Assembly: GCA_032622095.1 (NCBI GenBank)
Contig: CP136066.1
Span: 100,649,319-100,713,318 of the forward strand
Reading direction: 5' to 3'
DNA: 64,000 nucleotides
Source: Siphonodentalium dalli
Taxonomy: Eukaryota > Mollusca > Scaphopoda > Gadilida > Siphonodentaliidae
Shown here: piece by piece, positions 21,167 through 32,956 of the stretch
Position numbering within the stretch: position 1 is the first letter of the stretch
Layout: the number at the start of each line of letters is the position of its first letter
Made by a program: the position numbers and the translations under genes
The notes under the pieces: generated by a model
Databases searched by the model: none
The model's input: the letters and a program-made list of their open reading frames with translations, nothing else
What the model was told of the DNA's origin: nothing

Positions 21167-21196
21167 CAGTCTGGAGTAAACTACATACCCACATAT
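21167..21196. repeat. 30-bp exact inverted match to 37384-37413
   Basis: The block CAGTCTGGAGTAAACTACAT plus the ten bases after it recurs exactly, inverted, just upstream of the helicase gene. A diverged relative lies near 39540. It is probably a dispersed repeat end. Confidence 0.7.
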
Positions 21197-21849
21197 TTAA
21201 AAAAAACAGTCTGGAGTAGCCTACAGAGACTGGGTCTCCGTACTCGCATGGTTAAAATTATTACAAACGAGAGAAATCTAGCCAATAAGCAGCGAGCGAT
21301 GCCTTGCTTGACCAATGAATAGCTTCCTGCAAATTCAATTAATATTCATACAAGCTACACCTTCGGCATTTGACTGCAATCTCATTAAAGTTATCGTATA
21401 AACTACACGTTTGCGTCGCGTATCTTAACTGACCAGACGTCGTATGTTAAAAAAAAATCAAAACTGTATTCATATTTGTGGAATGACCAGACATAACAAG
21501 TATTGAATTTGCAAAGATATTAAAAAAATAGTATTTTCTCCTAACCTATTCATATTACGTCACCTGCCAAATAAGGATCATCACAACTTCGTAGTAAATT
21601 CCAAACGCGTATTCTAAATAAGGAGATGACGCAACATGACATCGGTAAGCCTCAATCTGTGTCAACATATAATTGAAACTAATTCAATGGTGAAAAACAA
21701 TAAGAGACTTGTCAACATGAGGTTTTGTCACCCCCCCCCCACCCAATTTGGGACAGAAAATAAAAAAATACCTATACCTACCCACACTAATTTTGATTAT
21801 TTCTTCAGCAAACACAAACAAATGACCTGTGATTCTGGGGTTACGTAGC

Positions 21850-22165
21850 GTTTTTCCGAAGACCCATAACTCCGAAGGTCCGATTCTCCGAAGGTCAGAT
21901 TCTCCGACGCCCCGATTCTCCGAAAGCCCATAACTCCGAAGTCCCGATTCTCCGAAATCCCATAACTCCGAAGATCCATAACTCCGAAAGCCCATAACTC
22001 CGAAGGCCTATAATTCCGAACGCCCATAACTCCGAAGGTCTATAACTCCGAAGGGCCGATTCTCCGAAGGTCCGATTCTCCGAAGGCCCGATTCTCAGAA
22101 GATCATGTTTTATCGCTTATTAAATAGTGTACAGTCCAGTGGCGGGGTCAATGGGGCCCTAGGGA
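21850..22165 (-). repeat. 16-bp-unit minisatellite with flank, left member of an inverted pair
   Basis: About 15 copies of a 16-base unit in two variants (TCCGATTCTCCGAAGG and CCCATAACTCCGAAGG), then TTAAATAGTGTACAGTCCAG. The same array and flank occur in the opposite orientation at 29190-29565. Open frames across the array are products of its period and not genes. Confidence 0.9.
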
Positions 22166-22424
22166 AGACCGCCCCCAAAAAACATGTCAAATGTCATGTA
22201 AACGTCAGGAAATCCCTCCTAGGCATTCAAATATTCACAGTGTTCCTGCCCAGGGGAGTCCCCGGACCAACGATTGGGGGCGACCCCTCCCATGTATGCG
22301 CTCCCCAAATCAGGCCTTCGTGATATGCTTTCGGCATATCATATGCATGATATATCCACCACATATCCCCCACATATGCTAATTAATGTGCACCCCTAAA
22401 TGGGAAACCTGGCTCCGCCACTGG
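22137..22424. mobile_element. small element with CAGTGGCGG ends
   Basis: Begins CAGTGGCGGGGTC and ends GGCTCCGCCACTG, giving terminal inverted repeats of about 13 bases. A second start of the same kind (CAGTGGCGGGCCAGGATTCC) lies at about 22575. Ends of this kind occur in hAT-like MITEs; no clean target duplication was seen. Confidence 0.5.
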
Positions 22425-22711
22425 TGTGCACCGGGTATATTATAACGAAACGCTACAAGAATGCCAGAGTAGCCTAACATGCACAGGGGCGACAAGTTCT
22501 TCCCCGTTCACCCCTGTACATTTTACTCTGGCATCTCATGGGCCAACGTAACGTTATAGTATCTTGTGTATAGTCAGTGGCGGGCCAGGATTCCCATTTA
22601 GGTGGGGGCAGTAGGAAAAGTTTGAATATTTTGATGCCCCATGAACGATTTCCGGGCGTTTACATGACATTGGACATGTTTTGGTAGGGGCCCATATTGT
22701 CTGAAATAGCA

Positions 22712-23345
22712 AGTACACTCTTAGAAAAAATTGGAACCCAATGGTTCTTCATTGGTTCCCCACTTGTCCTCCAGGCGGAACCAAATGAAGAACCAACTGG
22801 TTCTTCAGGGGACCTAGAACCATTTGGTTCTTCAGATTTGGGTTTATCGGGAACCAAACCAAGAACCATTTGGTTCCTCATTATTGTGACTATTAAGAAC
22901 CAAATCTAGAACCATTTGGTTCTTCATTATTTATACACCGCAGAACCAGTTGGTTCTCCACGACTGAATATTTGGTTCTTCGTTGATATAATTGGTTCTT
23001 CATGTGGAACCATTTGGTTCTTCGGGAATAATAATTTGGTTCTTCAAGAGTAATAATGGTTCCTCACAGAGAAAATTGAAGAACCAAATTTGGTTCTTCA
23101 AGTTTGTCCTCCAGGCGGAACCAATAGGTTCTTCATGATTAAAATTTGGTTCTTCATCCCAAGAACCAAATGGTTCTTCATTGGTTCTCCCTCAAGAACC
23201 AATCCCTGGTTCTTCATTGGATCCAGTTTGGTTCTTCCCCAAGAACCAATTTCCCCTCCTCCCTTCCCCGAAGAACCATTGGTTCTTCATTTAGAATAAA
23301 TTTGGTTCCTTGTTGGATACATGCCCAAGAACCAGTTGGTTCTAG
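22712..23345. repeat. GGTTCTTC/GAAGAACC palindrome-dense element
   Basis: Begins ACACTCTTAGAAAAAATTGG and then carries some thirty copies of TGGTTCTTC or its complement at irregular spacing. The terminus ACACTCTTAGAA is matched inverted at 29164-29176. The dense complementary short repeats could let a transcript fold extensively. No coding frame is credible. Confidence 0.7.
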
Positions 23346-23510
23346 TAACAGAGATTGCATTATCAGCACTGAAAATGCATTTCATTCTGTGTACAGGTGA
23401 ATCAGAAGAAAAATGTTGCATAAAGATAATCATTTATTCATTAAACTTGAAAAATATTCTACATATAGTCAGGTGGAATTTTGGCACAATATGTTTAAGA
23501 ATTCAGTATT

Positions 23511-23921
23511 TTAAAGAAACCCAATCCGATCAGATGCTTCTAAGTTATTATTTCTTTGGCTTTGGGTGTAAAAAATATTTGATTCGAGTCGAGGAACCCA
23601 CCCATCTCAAAGCTCAGATTGATTAGATATCGATGTTTCAAATGTGCTGTTTCTATTGTTTGTGGTCCAATCTTTTCGACGACGATGCGCTAAAAACGGA
23701 CAAATTGCAGTTGTAAGATGGATAAATCTAAAATCAAGTTGTAACTATTAACAAGAAAAGATTGGACCACAAACACATAGAAACAGCACATTTCAAACAT
23801 CGATATCTAATCAATCTGAGGTTTGATGGATGGCTTCCTCGACTAGAATTGAATATTTTTTTACCCCCGAAGCCAAAGAAATAGTAATTTAGGAGCATCG
23901 GATCGGATTGAGTACCTTTAA
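23511..23921. mobile_element. palindromic MITE family S, copy S3
   Basis: Long terminal inverted repeats: TTTCTTTGGCTTTGGGTG near the left end and CCCCCGAAGCCAAAGAAATA near the right. The termini are TTAAAGAAACCCAATCCG and CGGATTGAGTACCTTTAA. Confidence 0.85.
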
Positions 23922-24196
23922 GGATAGCAGACCATACTTGTAGCTTGTCGATTTATTTGTCACATTAAAATAAATATTTTAGGACAAACAATTTTTTCAG
24001 TGGATCAATAATCTCATTTATCACATAATTTGGCCATAAAATCAGTTTCATAATTATCGGTAATAGACACGTTTAATATCAGCGCGTGCGATGACGTCAC
24101 GGCGTTCTTCAAATAACTTGCGATCGCTGTAGTTTATTATTGTTGTTTTCGATGAATATTTCGCGTTGCTTCGGGTTTATTTGATCATGTGATAAA

Positions 24197-24331
24197 AGGT
24201 ATCTCACACTCGTCCTATTTTATGCGTAATTTATCAACCTCGTCCTCGTCCTCGGTAAACCTCGGCTCAAATCGAATTTAGTGAACTCGGTTGATAAATT
24301 CCGTATAAAATAGAAACTCGTGTGAGATCCT
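24197..24331. repeat. ~135-bp fold-back
   Basis: GGTATCTCACACTCGTCCTA pairs with the block ending GAAACTCGTGTGAGATCCTC, and GTAATTTATCAACC pairs with GGTTGATAAATTCC. Arms are about 43 bases with few mismatches. Confidence 0.8.
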
Positions 24332-26833
24332 CTATTTATGGTTTTGTTTTAAACGTGAAATTTTGAAAGATATTTATAAATTCACCATCATTCCCTTGCC
24401 AATTTTGTTGTAAACGCCTCAAAAAAAGAAAGCCCCCCCCCTAATATATTCGGTAATATTTTATGAGATATTGGATGGATTTTGATGAAAATCTCTGAAT
24501 GACTTGAGGTACCAGAGACATCAAGTGTGATATAAGCACTATGCGGTGAGGTGAGATATGGCTGAGTGAGCATGAATTGAATGGAAAAGGGCCACTTTTA
24601 AAAAGTTGCAAAAACACAGATAGAGTGATCAGTCATTCGGTTGTGCTGTTGTCCCCCCATTTCTCGCACGGGCTTGAAACATCCTTATCTGTTGGTACCT
24701 CAATGCCTATATGGTTTACTGAAAAAGGGCTTCAAATAGACTGATTCCAATAACTCTGTGTCGTCCACAGCATGTAACTGCATTACTGCAAGGTGTCTTT
24801 CCAAATTAATGTGGTTAGCCTGAATGGCCTGGGTATGCAGTGGGCACATTGGGTCCCGAAGATAACACGCATGTTATCGTGGATAATAAGTGTCACTTTT
24901 GGACCACATTTACAGCCAGTAGCAACTTGAGTGAACAATGGAACACTGGAGTGATTGTTCACTCTAAGTCAAGTGTTTTGCAGCTTTTGAAAAGCACCAC
25001 TCTTCCAATCAATTTGTGCTCAGTCGGCCATAACATAACCCACAAGACCTTGTCTCGTACACTGTGCAGGCTCTGAACCAGATACCACAAAACAATTGAA
25101 TGATGTTTCGTCAAAATCCATCTCATATTTCATAACATATTAACAAATATATTAGGGGGGACTTACTTTTTTTGAGGTGTTTAGAACCCCAAATGTCATG
25201 TTGAAAATTTGTTTATGTATCTATTTGCGATAAATCATGAGTTTAGTGACCAACTGAATTACCATTTGATGTTAAATGGGATATTAATGAGAATTTATCA
25301 GGCCTCAAAATAATGTGCTGGACATTTTGAAGAATGAGGTCACCAGAGGGTGGGTTTAGTGATGCTACCCCTCATAGTGGGCTAGCATCACCAAATTCAT
25401 CCAATGGGACTCATTCTGTTTAGGAATTGATCAGCTATGAGGTCATCAGAGGGTAAATTTGGTGATGCTAGCCTGCTATGTGGGTTCCATCACTAAATGC
25501 ACCATTTAGGGACTTCATTCTGCAAATGACCGGCACCTTATTTAGCTGCCTGGAAATACTTCAGACTAGTACCATTTAATTTTTCTCTGGGAGTAGTCAG
25601 AATCATCTTGATGCATATTTTCTGGACGTTTTAGAAATATGCGACACGTGTTGACTTCATCATACGATTTCCCGGTTCATTCCAATAATATTAATAAATT
25701 ATTACCCGTTTCAACAACGCCAAACAGTTGTTAGAAAATGAACACAGCAGCTAGAATAGTATCAAATAGCGACGCTGCGATGTGTATACATTAACAACCA
25801 ATGTCAAGCCACAATAGAAGTGCAACTACTGATGCAAAATGTCCATTCAGAAAGTCAACAAATGATATGCACAAATTAAACCAGATCTAATTATTTGGGA
25901 ACTTGACATTCGTGTACACAGATTTGAGTGTATATGGTTCCGGAAGATGCCACTCCAAATGAATCCATTTGTTATTTTCCTCGATAGTTCAGACTTCTCG
26001 CAAGAGACTAATAAACAAACGCATGCCTCATGTGCGCGAAAACCAGAACATACACATAGCTTGTTCTGATTAGTCCCAGAAAAAAAATAAGGTGGAATAT
26101 ATCAATAGCTCAATTGAATCTTGATATTTCACTTTGCAACATAGTAGTCGTGTCATATATCACAAAGACCATATATACAAATCACGAATATGTCAATAGT
26201 GCGAATTAGCTTATTGAGCCACACAGTTGCACCAAATAGTGAGATTTGAGAAAACATTAAACTTTTGTATTTGTATGACAACTGGTAAGATATTCTGAAG
26301 TCGCTCCCATCCGACGCCCTCAGCATTCACATTCCTTGACGTTTTAATAGAAAGAATGGGACTTTATCTGACTACTCTGGTAACAATGCTGGTCCACAGT
26401 TTCATAGCTGACATGCTTAGAGCGGGAACGTAAAAGTTTTCTCATCCTTATTTTGAAGGTCACATTGTCGTTCATTCTTATTTTGAATATCAGAGTTCTC
26501 TGTTAACACGGTTTCATCTGACCTCTCTGCATTTAGATTCCAACTACATTCCTATGTGAATCTTCAGAATGAAATTGTCTACTAAATATATTTTCGTCAA
26601 TCATCTCGAATGGACACACATCACATTTGAAGACAGCTCCGCTAGATGGGCGATATCTTTCCAAAATGACATCTCAATGAAACAGATCGCCGGCACACAT
26701 AGTCACAAAAGTTACGTAATTTGACACGGTTCTTGTCTATATGCAGCAACTGATCACGTTTCAGGGATAACCGGTCTTTGAAACTGACCTGACACGTTGG
26801 ACATCTACAAATAAAAAATAATATCTCATTAAA
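24332..26833. other. intronic stretch, mostly unremarkable
   Basis: Apart from the two ~85-bp hairpins at 25333-25517, no exon or clear element boundary is visible. The open frame at 24840-25076 shows no domain. Confidence 0.5.
25333..25517. repeat. two ~85-bp hairpins (GAGGTCCCCAGAGGGTGAATTT family)
   Basis: Each unit starts near AATGAGGTCACCAGAGGGT, passes through a short loop with GCTAGC, and ends in the complement (CACCAAATTCATCC, then GACTCATTCTG). The same hairpin recurs at 28103, 32786, 41456, 41800 and 42170. Confidence 0.75.
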
Positions 26834-27227
26834 AACGTAAATGGCTCACTCGAACTGCCAAAACTATTGATGCACCGGCTTCATATGCTCTGAAAAACAC
26901 TTTGCCAAAGTCACAGCCATTTCTCAGCCATTTTCAACTTTCGCCAGAAGTAAGATAAACGCTCTTTATTGCTACCATATCAGGAGTAGAGTACCATGGA
27001 ACGTTCTTTTTTGTTCCATTTCGTGTAAATGGCTGTTTTGTGTTTGGGACCCTAACACGGTATTCACAGACTCACAGTTGTATTTTTCATTACTTCGATG
27101 CGTCTTTTTGGGTTACAAAATGTTCGTAGAAAGGTAGTTAAGATATTTATTTCGATACTTGGAAAAATTCTGAAGCTAATAATATTATTTCTATCATGGA
27201 GCACAAACCGGGCTGTGGCTTCAATAT
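26834..27227. repeat. left member of a ~330-390-bp inverted repeat (pairs with 37436-37769)
   Basis: Matching blocks in inverted order include ATGGCTCACTCGAAC, CTTCATATGCTCT, GTGTTTGGGACCC, TTTTTCATTACTTCGATGCG and TTTCGATACT. Identity is about 80-85% by eye. The member is cut on its right by MITE P3. The pair encloses about 10.2 kb including the ZAD-like terminal exons and the whole helicase gene. Confidence 0.8.
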
Positions 27228-27484
27228 CCCTTCCATGATGGGATCGGCACAGCAGATGCAGAATTAAAGATCATGTGACAGGAATTCTCTTATATATGCG
27301 AGTCTCCCATAGGCAGCCTCGCATATACCAGAGAATGCACTGGCTTATAGTCATGGTAAATATTGTTAGGATAATGCATTCTCTTAATAAGCATCTCATA
27401 TGAGAGACTCACATATATAAGAGAATGCATTGGCACACATGTTTTTCGCAAAATTTTAGGAAGCTCCAGCCAAGGAAGGGTTAA
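27228..27484. mobile_element. piggyBac-like MITE, copy P3
   Basis: Begins CCCTTCCATGATGGGATC and ends AAGCTCCAGCCAAGGAAGGG followed by TTAA (27481-27484). It shares the two internal GCATTCTCTTA hairpins with P2. The left TTAA is lost. It inserted into the edge of the inverted repeat at 26834. Confidence 0.75.
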
Positions 27485-29034
27485 TAAAAGGCCACAAGTT
27501 CCCAAATAAGGTGGCTTTGTTTGACAATGTATTTTCGAGTGATTAATCCACATAGTAAATTTGAAAGGTATCAGATAACCATGATTTGAGTTAACATCCA
27601 GACAACAAAATAATCATCAAATTCTAATTCGAAAAGGGACATAACTCCACCAGAAATGGTTGAATGCATCCAAATCTTCCATGTGCTAAGTTTCATCAAA
27701 TTGTGTTACTAACTACTGTTAAAGTTATCATGCGGACAACAGATGATGGCAAGACATGGATGCATACCACGCAGACACACGGGCACCGCTCATTTCTATA
27801 TTATATAATTATTATTCTATGTCAATCAGCAATTAGGGCCTACATGTAAAACCTTGTTGTTGTTATTATAAATAATTCTTCAAAAATCAGATTTTGCATA
27901 TAAAAACTATTGCTATATGCTACTTCTAGATTACTGATAACATTCCTATCAGTCTAATAAAAGACCTCTCCAGTTGAACTTATTATCTTAATATTTCCTG
28001 AGAGAACTACATGTACTCGTCAATGATTATTTAGTACAGAAAGGGTTAATGACTTTATATTCGCTGGCGAGCAAGCTTGCAATATTGTGTATGTCATTTG
28101 CAGAATGAGGTCCCCAGATCATGAATTTAGTGACACTATCCTGCCCAGCAGGCTAGCATCACCAAATTCACACTCTGAGAACTTCATTCAGCTTAAGCCT
28201 CAACGGCTATGGGAGACCTAGGATCCCATTGACGTTCCCCAGTTGAAGTTGGTGATGTTCACCCATTAGTTACTTTGATTATGCATTTTATCTTCTGCAA
28301 ATTAGGGGATATAGAAATTTCTAAGAAGGAAAAAAGTTACTAAAATCAATGTTAATTTGAGACTACAGATATTTCCCAGATGAGGCCTAAGCAGAATGAT
28401 AATAGTGATTAATACTATCGGTGCTGATATGTCGATGAATTACTGCTCTGAGGCCAGTCAGAGTGCTTGGTGATAAGTTTATGCCTTGATTTTTGGTTTC
28501 ACTTAAGTTCAGTTTAGCATAGAAATTTGGTTCTTCATTTGATTCTTCAAAACGCGTGAGTCAGTGTTCTAGAGAGCGCGAAAAACCAAATCCCCATACT
28601 ATCGGTTCTTGGCGACGTGAAGGACTGTAGAGAACGCCCTCTAAAGTGGTAATAATAGTCAATACCGTAAATTAAGTGACATAGATCTACAATCTGAAAG
28701 CTTTCAAGTTTACTTTAATTAGGTCTGATTTAAATTCAACTGAGATTATTTTACAAAACATCCGACATCCTAAATATAAATTAAGATAACTAATATAATC
28801 ACCTTCAAAAGTAGCAACACGTGATGTCAACTGGCAGTCTGACACTCGATCAACCATTGCTCCACATCGCCAGCATTCCACATGGCCGGTTCATTTGTCG
28901 ATTCTGTCGGATTTTGTTCCATCGCCTCTCACAAAAATCAGCGATCGAAAATGGCGGTTCTGAAAACTCAAAACGAGGTCGTAGTTCTGTTCCATTTGGG
29001 CGATCCGCATTTATTACGAACCGCAACTCATGTT
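27485..29034. other. intronic stretch with hairpin and GGTTCTTC fragments
   Basis: One ~85-bp hairpin lies at about 28103-28190, and a short GGTTCTTC-type fragment at about 28527-28640 with the ends AAAACGCGTGAGTCAGTGTTC. Otherwise no supported feature is seen. Confidence 0.5.
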
Positions 29035-29176
29035 ATACAAAGTTGGTTCTTCATTTGGTTCTTCAAAACGCGCGAGTCAATGTTCGGTTCTAGAGAGCGC
29101 GAAGAACCAAATCCCCATAATATCGGTTCTTGAAGGCGTGAAGAACCGTAGGGTTCTTGACTGTTCTTAGAGTGTA
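29035..29176. mobile_element. GGTTCTTC element, right-hand end
   Basis: Contains TTGGTTCTTCATTTGGTTC, AAAACGCGCGAGTCAATG and ATCGGTTCTTGAAGGCG, and ends GACTGTTCTTAGAGTGTAG. That end complements ACACTCTTAGAA at 22712. A degraded duplicate is at 28527. Confidence 0.65.
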
Positions 29177-29189
29177 GAGGTTTAATGGG

Positions 29190-29565
29190 GGCATTGGGAA
29201 TTTTGGGACCCCTTGGCTTCGCCACTGGACTGTACACTATTTAGTAAACGATAATACCCCGATAAAACAAAATCTTCGGAGAATCGGACCTTCGGAGAAT
29301 CGGACCTTCGGAGTTATGGGGCGTCGGAGAATCGGCCCTTCGGAGTTATAGGTCTTCGGAGTTATAGGTCTTCGGAGAATCGGCCCTTCGGAGTTATGGG
29401 CTTTCGGAGAATCGGATCTTCGGAGTTATGGGCCGTCGGAGAATCGGGTCTTCGGAGTTATGGGCCGTCGAAGAATCGGGTCTTCGGAGTTGTGGGCCGT
29501 CGGAGAATCGGGTCTTCGGAGTTGTGGTCCTTCGTAGTTATAGGTCTTCGGAAAACCGGTCTGAC
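29190..29565 (+). repeat. 16-bp-unit minisatellite with flank, right member of an inverted pair
   Basis: CGCCACTGGACTGTACACTA precedes about 18 units of TTCGGAGAATCGGxCC / TTCGGAGTTATGGGCC. It is the inverted counterpart of 21850-22165; together the two enclose 7 kb. Confidence 0.9.
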
Positions 29566-29599
29566 ACCGATTCTGGGGAGAGTAGATAATAGCCCCATA

Positions 29600-30007
29600 C
29601 AGACTCGAAAGTTGAAGAAAAAACATATTTCCATATGCATATAAGCATCTCTGTCCCTGGTGTCCCAAGAATTGGTGCCTCACTCCCAGAGCTCTAGTAT
29701 ATTTTATTAAAGGGACATCTCCCGCACAGATATATACCATTTCCATAAAAAGGGAATTATGGGACAACGAGTGCTTGCTTCCCTCATATGGTATACTTAT
29801 TGACTTGAAATAGGAGGGGGGAAACTTATATTCATATTATCAGCATCCCTGTCCCCAATAATTTGTGTCTCCATCCCAGAGATCTAGTATATATTTTATA
29901 AAAGAGACATATCCTGCATTGATCTATACCATTTCCATGGTCATAAAAGGGATCTAGGGGTTACTGGGGGATTGCTTCCCTCATATGGTGGGCCTATATA
30001 GACTTGA
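29600..30007. repeat. tandem duplication, unit about 200 bp
   Basis: Two successive copies share AGCATCYCTGTCCC, CCCAGAGMTCTAGTATAT, TATACCATTTCCAT and GCTTCCCTCATATGGT. No coding content is seen. Confidence 0.75.
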
Positions 30008-30080
30008 GTGATGTGTTTAGGCCTGTGCCATTAAAAATTAATTCAGGGGGGGGGGGGTCAATGAATATTATTTTTTATTT

Positions 30081-30192
30081 GCGCTTAAGTGTAAATGATT
30101 TCTGCTTATTTAAAGCGCAAATGATTTACGCTTAAATATTTGCACTTAAGCGCAAATGATTGAGGTTATTTGCGCTAAAGCGTAAATAAATA
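30081..30192. repeat. cluster of TTTGCGCTTAAGCGCAAA palindromes
   Basis: Five or six degenerate copies of a self-complementary core (ATTTGCGCTTAAGCGCAAAT type) lie within about 110 bp, in both orientations. Confidence 0.75.
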
Positions 30193-31390
30193 ATAAATGT
30201 GAAAAGGGCCTCCCATAGTTACCTACCATGTAATTAAAGCTAAACATTGTTTTACCTGAAATGTTCTAAATTGATGTTGTGCTATATAGTTGCCAAAGTT
30301 TACTTTCAACCAAAAAATAATACCAGTATGTTTATCAAATTTGGGAAATTATTTGGTTATTATTTATGAGGGGAAATAAATGCCAGTGTGTGTAATTCAC
30401 CAACCGCACCACTCAACTGATACATGAATACAGTTTCAACACATTTCATGCCTGACATCGCATCAGTTGAAATAAATTTGGGGAAATTTGGTCAAATCAT
30501 CAATTTATGGATTTTCCTGGATGTATATAAAACAATAGAATTCACAAATCCTACAAATAACGTGACAATTATGTCGACCTCAATTTCGTGAACCCAGCAC
30601 TGAAAACCATTCCCAGATTCGCTAGGTATTTTTCAAGTTGTGTGCCTTCAAATACGCGAGTTTACCTGATTTCGGCTTATTTTGGCCTCAGTTTTGGAGG
30701 ATGAGCCAAAATGCCTTATTTATGGTTAATTATTAAAAACAATGGAGCAAACTGAAGGGCTTCTTCAGTGTTTTAGTAATTTCCTCACCAGATTAAATAC
30801 ATAAAATGATTAATATGTGCATCTATGATTAAGAAGAAGATTAAAACAATTAAAAATTGATGATTTGACCAAATTTTCCCATTTTTTTCCCCACGAAATT
30901 CACTAGTTTCCATTTTTCCCATTTTTGCTGATTTTTAGTATGTTGTTTATGGAGGGCTTATTTACCTATTCCAGCAAAAAAAAGTCTGTTGCAATTAGTT
31001 CTGGGTAAAACCATAAATGCACTCTACCAGTAGGAAATGGGGTATTTGTTGTTTTCAACCAACAAACATGTATGCTAAGTGTCATACTGAGTATTATTCA
31101 TTATGAGGGGTGAGGGTCTGTAGTTAACTGAATCTGCAGACTTTTCTTCTTTTGGTACACATTTCTGCTTTTGTTAAAAAAAAACCAGTTGGAAAGTTTC
31201 AACCAAAGTGTGGTTGGGGGGGGGGGGAATTTCGCACACAGGTTCAAGGAGGGAGGAGAGGGGTTGCAATTCTAAATTCAAGATGGACATCCGCCAACAG
31301 AGACCCTCTAGCCATGTGTCCCTGTTATATACACAAAGTTTGTTTTGGACCGGTATAAATATCTATGTCCTTCGACTTTTTATCTTGCAG
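30193..31390. other. intron between ZAD-like exons, no feature seen
   Basis: AT-rich sequence with a poly-G run near 31217-31228. It ends with the acceptor TATCTTGCAG at 31390. Confidence 0.5.
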
Positions 31391-31849
31391 GTTTTGTTGC
31401 AATATCCATCAAAGACCAAGAAAATTGAAATAAAGGACCGCAACAGAAAAAGTATTGTATCTGCCATTGTATACAACAACCATTCTTCGCTGGCCAAAAA
31501 ATGTTGCAAACTTTGCCCGGAAGCGATGGTGGACAGTGTTTCGAGACTACTGCAGGAGGAGATAAGAAAAATGTGTTCAAGTGACAGTTCATGTGTTATT
31601 TTGAACAAATATATTGATAAGATGTCCACCTTCTCATGGATTGATATCTATGATGATCTGGTTAAATATGCACCATATCTTGGCAAAGTTCTTGAGGCAA
31701 TTATTAAAGGGAACAAGAAAAATCTTCCTGGAAAAGAGATGAAAATATCTACAGTTGCTTGCATCGCACTAAAACACCGAAATAAGAATATGTCCCTTCT
31801 ACAGAATGTGACAGGAGTTGTTCTGCATAGCAGTGGATGTAATGGAAAG
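31391..31849 (+). CDS. ZAD-like gene (copy B), exon 2
   Basis: The acceptor TTGCAG at 31390 and donor GTTTGT at 31850 bound exactly 153 codons with phase 0 at both edges. Residues such as DRNRKSIVSAIVYNNHSS, AMVDSVSRLLQEEIRKMC, FSWIDIYDDLVKYAPYLG and SLLQNVTGVVLHSSG form a helical, uninterrupted frame. It resembles the conserved middle region of a multicopy family of uncharacterised cnidarian and mollusc proteins as I remember it; that cannot be confirmed here. The intact frame contrasts with the broken exon 1. Confidence 0.75.
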
Positions 31850-32405
31850 GTTTGTATGATGTTGAAATTAATGTGCTTTTAGGCAATGAAGACCAAACTA
31901 ATGTTTTTGGGTGTAGGTTTTTGTTGATATAAGCAAAAGCTCATATCATGACATACATGTACTGCACATGCAACAGTAAACACAAATTTAGCCAATTATA
32001 TTATTCATGTTTATTCATGTATATGTTTCACAGTGAGAGAAATTTTCACTTCAGGCTGCTTCAGGCAGTGAATACTGATGCAAAGGGGTAGGTCTCTGCA
32101 GTCTATCACATACAAATGTACATGCATACTTAAAGGTTCACAGAATGTTCTACATGTATGTCTGATGACAATTATATCTATATCATCATATTTTATATTA
32201 CAATGTATGTACTCTTTTAATAATGGGACTCCATATAGGTAACATTATAGTCAAACTTAGTCACAACAGTGAATATTGAATTGAGAGGCTCAGCCCCCAA
32301 GGGTAAGCAAGTTAAAAAATAGATATGGTATATGTTTTATTGTATTATTAATGTTTATTCCATGGAAATCAAACTACATGTACATGTATATTAATCCTAT
32401 TCCAG

Positions 32406-32522
32406 GTTCAGGAGCGGCTTCAGAAACTAGGTGTGTGCACAGGACGGCGGACAACAACCAAAAAGTTGAAAGAACTGGCTGCATTGGAAAACAAAAGAGT
32501 ACTAGACTTTAAACATAGCTAA
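32406..32522 (+). CDS. ZAD-like gene (copy B), last exon
   Basis: The acceptor CTATTCCAG at 32405 leads directly in phase 0 into VQERLQKLGVCTGRRTTTKK and a TAA at 32520-32522, 38 residues plus stop. It joins exon 2 smoothly (...SSGCNGK then VQERLQKL). It is too short to be seen as an isolated frame. The basic end suggests nucleic-acid contact, but this is inference. The helicase stop lies 435 bp further on, on the opposite strand. Confidence 0.7.
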   Translation, partial: VQERLQKLGVCTGRRTTTKKLKELAALENKRVLDFKHS

Positions 32523-32785
32523 TCCTAGTTTATTGTTGTATGATAAACCAGAATAGAGATGCGATTATAATTATTAACTCACTGCTTTCCTATCAAATGT
32601 CGTTGAAACCACAAATGTCAAAACATAAGACTGAATAAATGTTGCAGAAAATGATACTACCAGGGTTAACATTTGGCAAATTCTAAAAGAAAATTTTTCA
32701 AAAAATATTTTCATTTGGCAAAAGTAAATTTTGATCCAGCGCAGACTCTGTATAGATACTTTCCAGAAGATAGACCTAAGCAGAG

Positions 32786-32866
32786 TGAGGTCCCCAGAGG
32801 GTGAATTTGGCGATGGTGACACTCGGGATAGCATCACTAAATTCACCCTCTGGGGATCTCATTCTG
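32786..32866. repeat. ~80-bp hairpin between the convergent genes
   Basis: GTGAGGTCCCCAGAGGGTGA pairs with TCACCCTCTGGGGATCTCAT. It is the cleanest copy of the hairpin family first seen at 25333 and sits between the two convergent stop codons. Confidence 0.8.
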
Positions 32867-32956
32867 TATTTTATGGCATGATCTAGAAATTACATGTACA
32901 TTAATATGTAGGTTGAATTACAATATACAATAATCATAGCAGCTGTTGACCTTATT

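Noticed and set aside
21684-22027. Overlapping minus-strand open frames through the left 16-bp array
   Set aside because: The 16-base unit lacks stops in several frames, so repetitive peptides (RSYG..SELW) arise automatically. The same happens at 29396-29767.
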